A model generated the notes under the pieces. It searched no databases. It was not told where the DNA came from and saw only the letters and a program-made list of their open reading frames with translations. From JBHIFB01 sp046760905 (lineage in GTDB: Bacteria; Gemmatimonadota; CAZMKB01), in the NCBI GenBank assembly GCA_046760905.1, contig JBHIFB010000015.1:1-35732 (forward strand): a DNA stretch of 35,732 nt, given 5' to 3'. The position numbers and the translations under genes were made by a program. This document shows positions 23,918 to 32,031 of this stretch, in pieces. Each line of letters begins with the position of its first letter. The stretch's first letter is position 1.

Positions 23918-25671
23918 AAGCCGCCGATTTCGTGGAGGGTTTGGAATCTTCCCTTACATCCTTCCTGAAGGAACCGACAGCGGAAAAAAAACAAATCATC
24001 CTGCAGCAGATCGGAAGATGCAACCATCTTCCACTGCACATGGCTCTCGAAGAACGTCTTTTGGATAAGTGTGCAGATGTCTCGAAGGTACAGAAATCTA
24101 TGGAAAAACTGAAAAAAACCATTGACACACTGACCTGCCCACCCTGCTATCAGGGTATCCTGGTGGATTTTCAGAAGAATGGAAACTCCGATAGGGCAGT
24201 TGTTAGCATGGGAAATGCCGGAAAGATAGAAACGGCCATTTCTCCTGAGGTGGAAAAATCAGATCTCCACGTTGGGGACGTTGTGGTGCTTAACAACGAT
24301 TCGACCTGCGTGCTCGGGAGTCGTGGTCTGTATAACCGTGGAGAGGTGGCGGAGCTGGACAGGATGCTGGGGGACGGGAGACTGGTTTTGATCGATCGCG
24401 GCAGTGAGCCGGTTATAGTGAATCCCGCCGAACCGCTTCGTGGAGTCTCCGTCAGTGCCGGCAGCAAGATACGATTCGATCGCCATGCAGCACTTGCTTT
24501 CGAAGTCATAGAGGAGCGCGAATTCGATGCGTTCTTCGACCTGATGACCGAAGTTACCTTCGATGATGTCGGCGGATGTGAGGAGCAGATCGATCGCATC
24601 AAGCAAGCACTCTTCTGGCCACTTTTGTATCCGGAAAAATATGCGCGGTATCCAATCGAAGCGCCCAGTGGCGTTCTTCTGTCCGGGCCGCCCGGATGCG
24701 GAAAGACATTGATGGCGAAGGCGACCATATGCGAGCTTCTGAAATTCTATTGTGAGAGGAATCCTGAAAGAGAGGTGGATCCCCGGCGTCACTTCATATA
24801 CGTAAAGGGGCCGGAGATTTTGTCGATGTGGGTCGGTGAGAGTGAGAGGGCGATCAGGGACATCTTTCGCAAAGCCGATGACATTTCACGATCCACAGGG
24901 CTCGTTGTGATCATTTTCTGGGATGAGATAGAATCGATAGTTCCCGTCAGGGGCTCGCGCATCTCCTCGTCCATCGATGGCACCGTAGTTCCCGCCTTCC
25001 TCTCCGAGATGGATGGCCTGGAGGAGCGCAAAGGCAAGGTCATCCTCATGGCCGCCACTAACAGGCCGGATATGATTGATCCGGCGGTCCTGAGACGCGG
25101 TAGGATGGACGTTACTATCGAAATCCCCCGCCCAAACCGTCAGTCGGCGCGAGACATTCTGAATATCTATCTCTCGCCGGACCTTCCCTACCAGATGGAG
25201 GAAGGGGAAGATGGGGAGGCGAAAGCCGCCGAGCTTGTCGAAGCCGCCGTCTCATACATCTATCGCCAGAGCGAGGGGGAGAGCTCTCTTGCAACCATCA
25301 TGCTCCGGGATGGATCACGCCGGAGCATACGGCCTTCCCAGCTTTTCAGCGGGGCGGTAGCAAGGAACATTGTTCAAAGGAGTGCACTGTGCGCTCTGCG
25401 TCAGGAACTGGAGATGGAGACCTTGCTGAGACCTCCGCCTAAGCCGGCCACAGCCTCGATGATAAAAGGATTCTCGAGGCCACGAAAGATTTCCACCGGG
25501 ATCAGCGCCGACATCCTTCTGAGGGCTATCGATCAGGAATTCACCGAGCTCGTTAAACTCCTTACACCTCGTAATATCAAAAACTACATCAATCTTCCGG
25601 ATGAGGCCGATGTGGTAGCCGTTGAGCCGGCCTCTCCGGGGATTTCATCGCATAGATATATGCGTCATTGA
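23914..25671 (+). CDS. Mpa/ARC-like AAA+ proteasome-type ATPase
   Basis: This 585-residue ATPase has the Mpa/ARC layout: a helical, coiled-coil-prone N-terminus (about 1-72), OB-fold strands (about 78-200) and one AAA+ module (215-420). Walker A GPPGCGKT (258-265), pore loop MWVG (305-308), Walker B with D337-E338, sensor AATNRPD and arginine finger RRGRMD are all intact, so it should be an active unfoldase. In Mpa the coiled coil captures Pup. The C-terminus ends in SSHRYMRH and lacks the GQYL-type tail used to open the 20S core. A CPPC pair (75-78) precedes the first OB strand. It is coupled to the JAB gene by a four-base overlap and followed 19 bases later by the Dop-like gene. CDC48-like relatives are the main alternative. 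Confidence 0.88.
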   Translation: MKAADFVEGLESSLTSFLKEPTAEKKQIILQQIGRCNHLPLHMALEERLLDKCADVSKVQKSMEKLKKTIDTLTCPPCYQGILVDFQKNGNSDRAVVSMGNAGKIETAISPEVEKSDLHVGDVVVLNNDSTCVLGSRGLYNRGEVAELDRMLGDGRLVLIDRGSEPVIVNPAEPLRGVSVSAGSKIRFDRHAALAFEVIEEREFDAFFDLMTEVTFDDVGGCEEQIDRIKQALFWPLLYPEKYARYPIEAPSGVLLSGPPGCGKTLMAKATICELLKFYCERNPEREVDPRRHFIYVKGPEILSMWVGESERAIRDIFRKADDISRSTGLVVIIFWDEIESIVPVRGSRISSSIDGTVVPAFLSEMDGLEERKGKVILMAATNRPDMIDPAVLRRGRMDVTIEIPRPNRQSARDILNIYLSPDLPYQMEEGEDGEAKAAELVEAAVSYIYRQSEGESSLATIMLRDGSRRSIRPSQLFSGAVARNIVQRSALCALRQELEMETLLRPPPKPATASMIKGFSRPRKISTGISADILLRAIDQEFTELVKLLTPRNIKNYINLPDEADVVAVEPASPGISSHRYMRH

Positions 25672-25690
25672 GCCTGGGAAAGAGGTGATC

Positions 25691-27199
25691 ATGAAAAAGA
25701 AGTTATTGCCGAAACTGGCTGGTATCGAGACCGAGTATGCAATAATCATGCGAGAAAGCGAAAAAGTTTACCGTTTTGGGAATGCCTCATCCCGGGCAAC
25801 GAAGCTTGTGTTGAACCATTGCGAGGCTTTTCCCGGCGGTTACAGATGGGGTTGTGACTTCCTATCAAACGGCGGGAGGCTTTATCATGACCACTGTCAC
25901 GTTGAGTACTCGACACCAGAATCTCTTTCTGCAAGACAGCTCGTCGCCGCTGTTAAAGCCGGCGATTCGGTAGTGAACAGGGCGAGGGTCAGGGCGAATG
26001 AATCTCTGCCCAAGGAGGAGAAGATACTTATCTTCGCCAACAACAGCGATGGATTCGGTAACAGTTACGCCGGTCATCTGAACTTACTCCTCTCGCGCGA
26101 AGCATTCGATCATCTCTTCAAGAAACGACCGCATGCCCTTTATATGTACTGGGTGCCTTACCTTGTGAGTGCGCAGGTTTACACCGGAGCCGGAAAGGTC
26201 GGCTCCGAGAACTGTGATACGGCTGTGAGGTTTCAGATATCCCAGCGTGCTGATTTCATAGAAACCGCCGCCATAGGCGAACAAACGACAATCTGCAGGC
26301 CGATCATAAACTCACGGGACGAGGCTCTCGCGGATCGCGACCGGTTTGCCAGGCTTCACATCATAACTTTTGATACAAACATGGCGGAGTATGCACTGTG
26401 GCTAAAAGTAGGCACGGCTCAGCTTGTGCTGGGGATGCTCGAGGCTAATTACAGTATTGTAAATCTCACTCTAAGAGATCCCGTCACCAGCATGAAAGTG
26501 ATCTCCCGCGATCCTAGCCTGAAGAAGAAGGTCCGCCTCGAAGACGGCAGGATGTTATCCGCCCTCGACATACAGGAACAGATCCTGCTTGCGGCCTCGA
26601 GATTCGTCGAGAAGGGCTATGCTGGGGAAGTCGTTCCCGAGGCGGCTGACATTATAGAGTCATGGACAGATACGCTCGTGAAATTGAGAAACAACACAGG
26701 TGAGCTTTTCGGCAGCATAGATTGGATCACGAAGCTTTCGCTCCTTTCGCTCTATAGAAGGAAAAAGGGATTGTCCTGGAATCACCCGTCAATGAAGGAA
26801 CTCGATCACCAGTACCACAACATAGATCCAGAAACAGGGCTTTATTTCACCGGCCTCCTGAACGGGAATCTCGTAAGAAGGGTGACATCTGACGATGAGA
26901 TTCGCTTCATGGAGGACAATGCTCCTGAGAACACGCGGGCATACTTTCGGGCACAGTGTCTTAATCGATTCGCCGACCATATAATCGGCGTGAACTGGAA
27001 TACTATTAGATTCAGCCGGAATGACGGCTATTTCAGTCCTATAACCGCAAGTCTGTGCCTCGATGATCCCCTTGGATTCACGAAGGAGGAGGTCGATACA
27101 CTCCTTTGCAGAGTGTCATCAGTCACTGATCTTTTTGACCTCTCAATAAGCGAGATAGAAGACCGCACTAGTGCTACGACTTACTTTTTCCTCACTTGA
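25691..27199 (+). CDS. Dop-like Pup deamidase/depupylase (PafA/Dop family)
   Basis: This 502-residue enzyme belongs to the carboxylate-amine ligase family of Pup enzymes, related to glutamine synthetase. GIETEY (11-16) supplies the nucleotide and metal glutamates, and LYHDHCHVEYSTPE holds the key aspartate D67. This second motif matches the Dop form (D-H-x-H-x-E-Y-S-x-P-E) better than the PafA form. Other family blocks are FANNSDGFGNSYAGH, VGSENCDTAVRFQISQRAD, RPIINSRDEALAD and LHIITFDTNMAEYALWLKVG. The usual HENYL is HLNLL here, so it is divergent. Dop cleaves Pup from targets and deamidates Pup ending in Gln; the Pup gene here already ends in Glu, so depupylation is the likely role. Its position between the ATPase and Pup genes matches actinobacterial dop. 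A ribosome site (AGAGGTG) precedes ATG 25691. Confidence 0.82.
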   Translation: MKKKLLPKLAGIETEYAIIMRESEKVYRFGNASSRATKLVLNHCEAFPGGYRWGCDFLSNGGRLYHDHCHVEYSTPESLSARQLVAAVKAGDSVVNRARVRANESLPKEEKILIFANNSDGFGNSYAGHLNLLLSREAFDHLFKKRPHALYMYWVPYLVSAQVYTGAGKVGSENCDTAVRFQISQRADFIETAAIGEQTTICRPIINSRDEALADRDRFARLHIITFDTNMAEYALWLKVGTAQLVLGMLEANYSIVNLTLRDPVTSMKVISRDPSLKKKVRLEDGRMLSALDIQEQILLAASRFVEKGYAGEVVPEAADIIESWTDTLVKLRNNTGELFGSIDWITKLSLLSLYRRKKGLSWNHPSMKELDHQYHNIDPETGLYFTGLLNGNLVRRVTSDDEIRFMEDNAPENTRAYFRAQCLNRFADHIIGVNWNTIRFSRNDGYFSPITASLCLDDPLGFTKEEVDTLLCRVSSVTDLFDLSISEIEDRTSATTYFFLT

Positions 27200-27265
27200 T
27201 GAGGATCCGAGTGGTCCAGTTCGAAACTTCGGTGACGCAATGGAACTGAGCAGGAGGTAAGCAAC

Positions 27266-27487
27266 ATGGGTGGAAGAAGAGATTCAAAGACAAGGAAGCA
27301 TCATCCTGTGTCGTGCCAGCTTGAGAAAAGTCCCGAGACCCTCCCCGGGAAATCGAATTCTCGTTTGGCGGAGCTGTCCAGAAATGCAGACGAGAGAATA
27401 AAGGCTGCAGAGGAAGCCATCGAAAGGGTTCTCTCGGGTGATTCACTAAGGTTTTTGCAGTCGTTCGTGCAGGAAGGTGGGGAGTAA
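27266..27487 (+). CDS. pup: Pup (prokaryotic ubiquitin-like protein), Gly-Gly-Glu form
   Basis: This 73-residue, highly charged protein is mostly disordered at the N-terminus, with a helical second half (ELSRNADERIKAAEEAIERV) and a C-terminus of LRFLQSFVQEGGE. The final block closely matches Pup (F-V-x-x-Y/F-V-Q-K-G-G-Q/E). Because it ends in GGE it needs no deamidation before PafA links its gamma-carboxylate to a lysine. AGGAGGT lies eight bases before the ATG, and the gene sits precisely between the Dop-like and PafA-like genes, as in Actinobacteria. The UBact proteins of some Gram-negative phyla are the alternative, but I recall their tail differing from the FVQ-x-GG block seen here. The conserved helix should bind the coiled coil of the ATPase. 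Confidence 0.9.
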   Translation: MGGRRDSKTRKHHPVSCQLEKSPETLPGKSNSRLAELSRNADERIKAAEEAIERVLSGDSLRFLQSFVQEGGE

Positions 27488-27493
27488 AAGCTC

Positions 27494-28993
27494 ATGCCAC
27501 CCACTCCACCCGAAGGCTTCATCCTGGGCCTTGAGACCGAATTCGCCATCGCCTGTTTCGAAGCGGAGGACAGCTACAGAGCACGAAGTGATGCAGTGAG
27601 GCACATGCTGACAACGATCATTAATAAATACCCCAATCTCCCGGACGGCAGAGGCGCACCCGGAGCTTATTTGTCCAACGGGTGCAACATCTACGTCGAC
27701 AATGGTCTTCACCTGGAATTCTCTACTGCCGAGACAGCCAATCCATACGACGCTGTCGCCTGTGATAAAGCCGGTGAAAGAATCTTATCGGAGGCAGCCC
27801 GCAGCCTGGACGACCGGAGAGTGCACATATTCAAGAACAACATCGACTACCAGGTCGATACGACCTACGGTTGCCACGAGAACTACCTGATTTCGAAGGA
27901 TCTCGATCTCGGAGTCATACAGTCCGAGCTTGTGCCCTTTCTCGTCACGCGTCAGATATATGCGGGAGCAGGTAGGATATCTACCAGCTCGAGGAGCCGG
28001 GGATTCGAGCTCTCGCAGCGGGCTGCATTCATCAGGTATGAGATGACAGAGGAAACCACAAGAAACCGTGGGATCGTAAACACTAAGAATGAGGACCTCA
28101 CTGGTGAGAGGTATCAGAGGCTTCATCTCATCATCGGGGATAGCCTCATGTCCCAGCTGGGGACTTTTCTGAAAATAGGAACCACGGCCCTTCTCCTGAG
28201 GCTCCTCGACTGCGGAGTATCTCTGGGAAAGAGTTTAACGCTGGCAAAGCCGCTGAAATCGCTCATGGAAATAAGCCGTGATCCCGCTTGCAAAAGACGG
28301 GTGGCTCTGATGGACGGGAGATCACTAACAGCAGTGGAGATACAGCGTCACTATCTCAAAGAAGCCGAAAAGTTCCTGAATTATAAAGATGCTCCACCCT
28401 GGGCCGGGGATGTGATCGGAAAATGGAGGCTGGTCCTCGATCTCATCGAAAATGATAAATCGGCCTTGACCACAATGCTTGACAGCTACATTAAGTTATC
28501 ATACTACAGCAGATTTTTAGAAAAGCGTGGACTCGCCTGGGAGGATCTCCGTTTGACTCAGTCGGCCCAAAAGAGCAGAAAAAGACACGATCCTCAGGAA
28601 ATTAAAAAAACGATTCAGCAACTCATGGAGCTCGATATCAGGTACCACGATATCGATCAGAACTGTGGCCTCTTTTATATTCTGGATAAGGCTGGGCTCC
28701 TCAGACATCACGTCGTTTCAAAGGAGGCGATCGCCAGGTCGATAACAAATGCCCCGGGGGGGACCAGGGCTTCTGCTCGCGGTAAGACGATCGCCTCGCT
28801 CGCCGGTAACGATCTGAAGGGAATCGCCTCATGGAACGGAATCTGGGTTCCGGAGGATAGGAAATACTTCTGCCTGAACAATCCCTTTGCACAGGATGTG
28901 GATGTGTGTGATACTTCGAAAATCCCGCTGTCCAAAACGCCATCACCGGCTGTCATGAGGTTTCTTTCGGAGCTCGGACACAGGTACCTCTAA
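27494..28993 (+). CDS. PafA-like Pup ligase
   Basis: This 499-residue enzyme is the second PafA/Dop family member here. GLETEF (12-17) and IYVDNGLHLEFSTAE (D69) match the PafA pattern D-x-G-x-H-x-E-[YF]-x-T-A-E. VHIFKNN and YGCHENYLI are preserved, along with LSQRAAFIRYEM, RGIVNTKNEDL and LHLIIGDSLMSQ. PafA uses ATP to phosphorylate the C-terminal glutamate of Pup and join it to substrate lysines. The gene starts six bases after the Pup stop, with GGGGAGT near its start. In Actinobacteria the 20S core genes prcB and prcA usually lie between pup and pafA; here there is no room for them. Assignment of ligase against depupylase rests on motif comparison by eye. Confidence 0.83.
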   Translation: MPPTPPEGFILGLETEFAIACFEAEDSYRARSDAVRHMLTTIINKYPNLPDGRGAPGAYLSNGCNIYVDNGLHLEFSTAETANPYDAVACDKAGERILSEAARSLDDRRVHIFKNNIDYQVDTTYGCHENYLISKDLDLGVIQSELVPFLVTRQIYAGAGRISTSSRSRGFELSQRAAFIRYEMTEETTRNRGIVNTKNEDLTGERYQRLHLIIGDSLMSQLGTFLKIGTTALLLRLLDCGVSLGKSLTLAKPLKSLMEISRDPACKRRVALMDGRSLTAVEIQRHYLKEAEKFLNYKDAPPWAGDVIGKWRLVLDLIENDKSALTTMLDSYIKLSYYSRFLEKRGLAWEDLRLTQSAQKSRKRHDPQEIKKTIQQLMELDIRYHDIDQNCGLFYILDKAGLLRHHVVSKEAIARSITNAPGGTRASARGKTIASLAGNDLKGIASWNGIWVPEDRKYFCLNNPFAQDVDVCDTSKIPLSKTPSPAVMRFLSELGHRYL

Positions 28994-29022
28994 GTTAATC
29001 TCCTGAAGGTCACCCAAGACCG

Positions 29023-29050
29023 CCGGACCCAAGAAAGGGTTCCGGATTTT
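29023..29050 (+). terminator. Terminator at the end of the conjugation operon
   Basis: CCGGACCC (29023-29030) pairs with GGGTTCCGG (29037-29045) with one bulged T, followed by ATTTT. It lies 30 bases after the PafA-like stop and abuts the 3' end of the convergent gene. Confidence 0.65.
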
Positions 29051-30914
29051 AATGATACAGGGTGCGATACGTTAAACCGAAAAACCTCCTGAAGGTTGCA
29101 TAAGTATCCATTCCCCTGCTAACCTCATTCAAGTTGCTCAAAGGCTGTTTCGGGGATTGATCCTTCAAGATTTCCACCACTTCTGACAGGATCCTCCTGG
29201 CTCTTGACTCCTTCTTCAGCCAGGCGATGAGGTAGTTGTAGCAATCGCTTGCGCAATCCTCAGGTATTCTCACTCCGTGTTTTCTCACCAACCAGCTTTT
29301 AAACTCCTTCAAACCAGCGTCTATTATTTTCTGCCATCGCTCCTCCCAGTCCGGCGATGACGCGTCCTTGAGCACCATGAAAGCCTTCCGAAACATTTCC
29401 TTCGCGATGGCAGCGATCTTCATCACCGCCTGCCAGTCTTCCATCCTCCATCCCATCTTAATGTCATTATAGTTTTCTTTGATGTCTCCGGGAAGATCAA
29501 CCAGACGTATCGTATCCGACCGTCCGAATAACAGGGTGTTGATGACCACGTTCTTCAGCTGACGTACATTCCCTGGCCAGGAGTATGCAGCCATAGCGAC
29601 TAAGGCCTCGGCCTCCCAGATGATTGTGTTTGTGAGGTTGCGCTTCTCCAGAAACTTCTTGGTGAAATAGTAGACAAGATGGGGAATGACATCCCTCCTC
29701 TCCATGAGTGATGGAATGCGCAATATGGCACCACTGATGCGGTACCAGAAATCCTCTCTAAAGCTGAGATCTCTTCGCGCATCGGCATCGGAGATGTCCT
29801 GATTCGTGGCAAAGACAATCTTCGGTGCCGCCACTATCGGCCTCCATCCCAGCGGTTCAATTTCACCTCCATCAATGGCGCGTAAGAGGATCTTTTGAAC
29901 CTCCGGCAACAGGTTGCCGATTTCGTCTAAAAAGAGGACCCCTGTCTCTCTCGCCTTCACAAGTACCCAGCCCTTCGATGTCCGCCTCCATTCATAGCCG
30001 CATGCTTCGAGGAAGTCGCCCCTCTCACCCATGTCATGTATGCTCAGATACCCGGGCACGCGTCCAAAGAGCCTGCTTATCTGAATGTTCGGATCACCTC
30101 CAAATTTCCCGGCATTGCATGAGACGAAGGGGATATCCCATGCCCCGTTCAAGGTAGCACACCTGCTCGTTCTCCATATCTCATACACAAAACGGGCGAA
30201 CCGTTCTTTCCCCGACCCTGTCCCCCCGAGTAGAAGCAGTGTCGTTTCCGGGAGCGGGTCGCTTCCGATTATCCTGGCTATCCTGATTGCTTCGTTGAGC
30301 TCGCCCAGTGTCAGGATCCCTTCAAACGGGAGCACGAATCTTCTGCCCTGCTTCATGTACTCGGTCTCATGCTTATGGACAGCTCGCTTCGCCTTACTCA
30401 ACACCGTGAACTCCCTCCTGAAATCAGCGACCTCGTCTTTGGGGCCGGCGATTTTTTTCAGTTGCTTTACGTTGATCAGCATGACAATATTATGGCCCCG
30501 CGAAGTAGTAATCCTCACCTCGTTGATGCCGCTCTTAAGTTTCTGGATCACATATCTCCCACCCGTATCCGCATTCAGAATGGAAGATTTTCCATCGGGT
30601 CCAACGTGGCAAACCTCTACTATACTCCCGAGTAGCGGCTTCGGCTCTATGCGTATAGACAGTTCCATTGCTCTGGTACCTTCCCGGATCTCCCACAACA
30701 CGTTTGCACTTGTGAAATCGTCCGGGTAATTCTTCCTGGATGGTATGTGATCCCCGGAATGTCCGGTCCGCATACGCGGCGAAGTGGTTTGAGGAGGTTG
30801 TGGACTCGCCGGTCGGACTGCGGTTCCGTCTGATTCGATCCACAATCCTGTGGGAGTTGCGTAGATATTAAGATTCAAAGTTGTCCCCGATTCGTAGACC
30901 TGAGCCAGCTTCAT
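29049..30914 (-). CDS. Sigma-54-activator-like AAA+ protein lacking the GAFTGA loop
   Basis: This 621-residue protein has an N-terminal FHA-like or beta-rich region (about 70-155), a central AAA+ domain of the bacterial enhancer-binding type and a helical C-terminus (about 485-620). Walker A is GGTGSGKE (230-237), Walker B VLFLDE (326-331), the arginine-finger region FREDFWYR (386-393), and the family hallmark WPGNVRQL (446-453). The loop that contacts sigma-54, normally ELFGHxxGAFTGA, reads RLFGRVPGYLSIHD, so the sigma-54 contact is absent. No Fis-type helix-turn-helix is evident at the C-terminus. It is therefore unlikely to be an ordinary activator and may be a remodelling ATPase. It converges on the conjugation operon, sharing the terminator region, and has a strong promoter about 300 bases upstream. 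Confidence 0.75.
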   Translation of the reverse strand: MKLAQVYESGTTLNLNIYATPTGLWIESDGTAVRPASPQPPQTTSPRMRTGHSGDHIPSRKNYPDDFTSANVLWEIREGTRAMELSIRIEPKPLLGSIVEVCHVGPDGKSSILNADTGGRYVIQKLKSGINEVRITTSRGHNIVMLINVKQLKKIAGPKDEVADFRREFTVLSKAKRAVHKHETEYMKQGRRFVLPFEGILTLGELNEAIRIARIIGSDPLPETTLLLLGGTGSGKERFARFVYEIWRTSRCATLNGAWDIPFVSCNAGKFGGDPNIQISRLFGRVPGYLSIHDMGERGDFLEACGYEWRRTSKGWVLVKARETGVLFLDEIGNLLPEVQKILLRAIDGGEIEPLGWRPIVAAPKIVFATNQDISDADARRDLSFREDFWYRISGAILRIPSLMERRDVIPHLVYYFTKKFLEKRNLTNTIIWEAEALVAMAAYSWPGNVRQLKNVVINTLLFGRSDTIRLVDLPGDIKENYNDIKMGWRMEDWQAVMKIAAIAKEMFRKAFMVLKDASSPDWEERWQKIIDAGLKEFKSWLVRKHGVRIPEDCASDCYNYLIAWLKKESRARRILSEVVEILKDQSPKQPLSNLNEVSRGMDTYATFRRFFGLTYRTLYH

Positions 30915-31117
30915 AATACTACCTCTCTTTTGATTTTACTATCTTACCTTAATTGAGCTGTTCGAGATCATCCCTGATTGCACTGGCCAGCTCAACCGTG
31001 CAATCTTCGTAAAAGAGACATACAAACCCCTCCCCTGAAGTCTGCTTTTGTTAGAAAGGATCGTTACGGTAGGTTGTCACCCATCCATATCGTGACCTGA
31101 AGAATACTGAAACTTAC

Positions 31118-31146
31118 GGCGAACCACCTCCCTGTGGTTACACGCC
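31118..31146. repeat. Stem-loop in the leader of the AAA+ gene
   Basis: GGCG (31118-31121) pairs with CGCC (31143-31146), and AACCAC (31122-31127) with GTGGTT (31134-31139); ACA is bulged. There is no T-run, so a regulatory or protein-binding role is more likely than termination. Confidence 0.4.
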
Positions 31147-31212
31147 GACTTGTTAGAACTTGATGGATGGTGATGATTGAGAGATGACACCACCTGCGAT
31201 TTAATTTTCGAC

Positions 31213-31242
31213 ATTATAGCATATGTCACCCATACATGTCAA
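31213..31242 (-). promoter_or_regulatory. Strong sigma-70-type promoter with extended -10
   Basis: On the minus strand TTGACA (31242-31237) and TATAAT (31218-31213) are 18 bases apart, and TGC directly precedes the -10 box. It points to the AAA+ gene at 30914. Confidence 0.6.
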
Positions 31243-31356
31243 ATGTATTAAGCAACTTTTTTTCAGCAGTCACATCATGGAACATAGAACAAGTTTTCAG
31301 AGACTTCCAGAGGTTTGCCGAAAGGTAGGCCAGACAGTGTAAGATGTGACGGTAAT

Positions 31357-32031
31357 TCAGAATGGTCTGATGTCCAGTTCACCCACATCTGCCTGGGTGG
31401 CGAAAAGGATCGTCTTTGCCACTTCCTCGGGCTTTAAAAATCCCCTCCTCTCATCAGAAATCCCATCCCATATGTCGGTATCAACAGCGCCTGGATAGAT
31501 CACGGTTACTCTGATACCCAACTCCCTCCCCTCAAGCGCGAGCACCCTCGAAAGGCCAACCACACCGAATTTGGAAGCACAATAGGCGGAGCTCCCATCA
31601 AAAGCCTGCTTCCCGGCCGTCGATGATATGTTTATGATGATGCCTCCTTCACCACATGACATTAACTCGAAAGCCTTCCGTGAGACGAGGAAGACCCCTC
31701 TTAGATTCACACTCACTACCTCATCGAAGACCTCAGGGGATGTGTCTGTAAATGGCATGCATCTGAATATGCCCGCATTGTTCACCACCACGTCCAACCT
31801 GCCGAATTCTTCCCAGACCACACTGAAGAGCTCCTCAACACTCTTCTCAGCCGAGACATCACACCTGACCGCACGCGCGCCTACTTCATCTGCCACTTCA
31901 CGAAGTTTCTCCTCATTTCGTGCACAGAGTATCAGCCTGGCACCCTCGCCTGCGAACAATCTAGCAGTCTCCGCACCAATACCCCTGCTTGCTCCCGTGA
32001 TCAACACTACCCTGTCCTTCAGGCTATTCAC
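31357..32031 (-). CDS. Short-chain dehydrogenase/reductase (SDR)
   Basis: This 224-residue classical SDR has the nucleotide motif TGASRGIG (12-19), NNAG (84-87), the active-site serine in INISSTAG (136-137) and Y150-x3-K154. It should reduce a carbonyl or oxidise an alcohol with NAD(P). R38 after the second strand (CARNEEKL) favours NADPH. The C-terminus is short and the substrate cannot be inferred from sequence. It is the last gene of the minus-strand set and overlaps the methyltransferase stop by eight bases, so both are probably co-translated. With GTP cyclohydrolase I two genes upstream, a pteridine reductase-like role is possible but unproven. Confidence 0.9.
   Translation of the reverse strand: MNSLKDRVVLITGASRGIGAETARLFAGEGARLILCARNEEKLREVADEVGARAVRCDVSAEKSVEELFSVVWEEFGRLDVVVNNAGIFRCMPFTDTSPEVFDEVVSVNLRGVFLVSRKAFELMSCGEGGIIINISSTAGKQAFDGSSAYCASKFGVVGLSRVLALEGRELGIRVTVIYPGAVDTDIWDGISDERRGFLKPEEVAKTILFATQADVGELDIRPF

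Larger units (their letters stand above)
30915..31356. other. Intergenic region with leader hairpin and strong minus-strand promoter
   Basis: These 442 bases hold no convincing gene. A near-perfect minus-strand promoter (31213-31242) would give the AAA+ gene a leader of about 290 bases, in which a stable hairpin lies at 31118-31146. No terminator was recognised for the dehydrogenase gene that ends at 31357. Confidence 0.55.

Noticed and set aside
27266..27487. UBact instead of Pup
   Set aside because: The C-terminal block F-x-x-F-V-Q-x-G-G-E matches Pup; as I recall, UBact tails lack it. The two families are close, so this is a naming choice.
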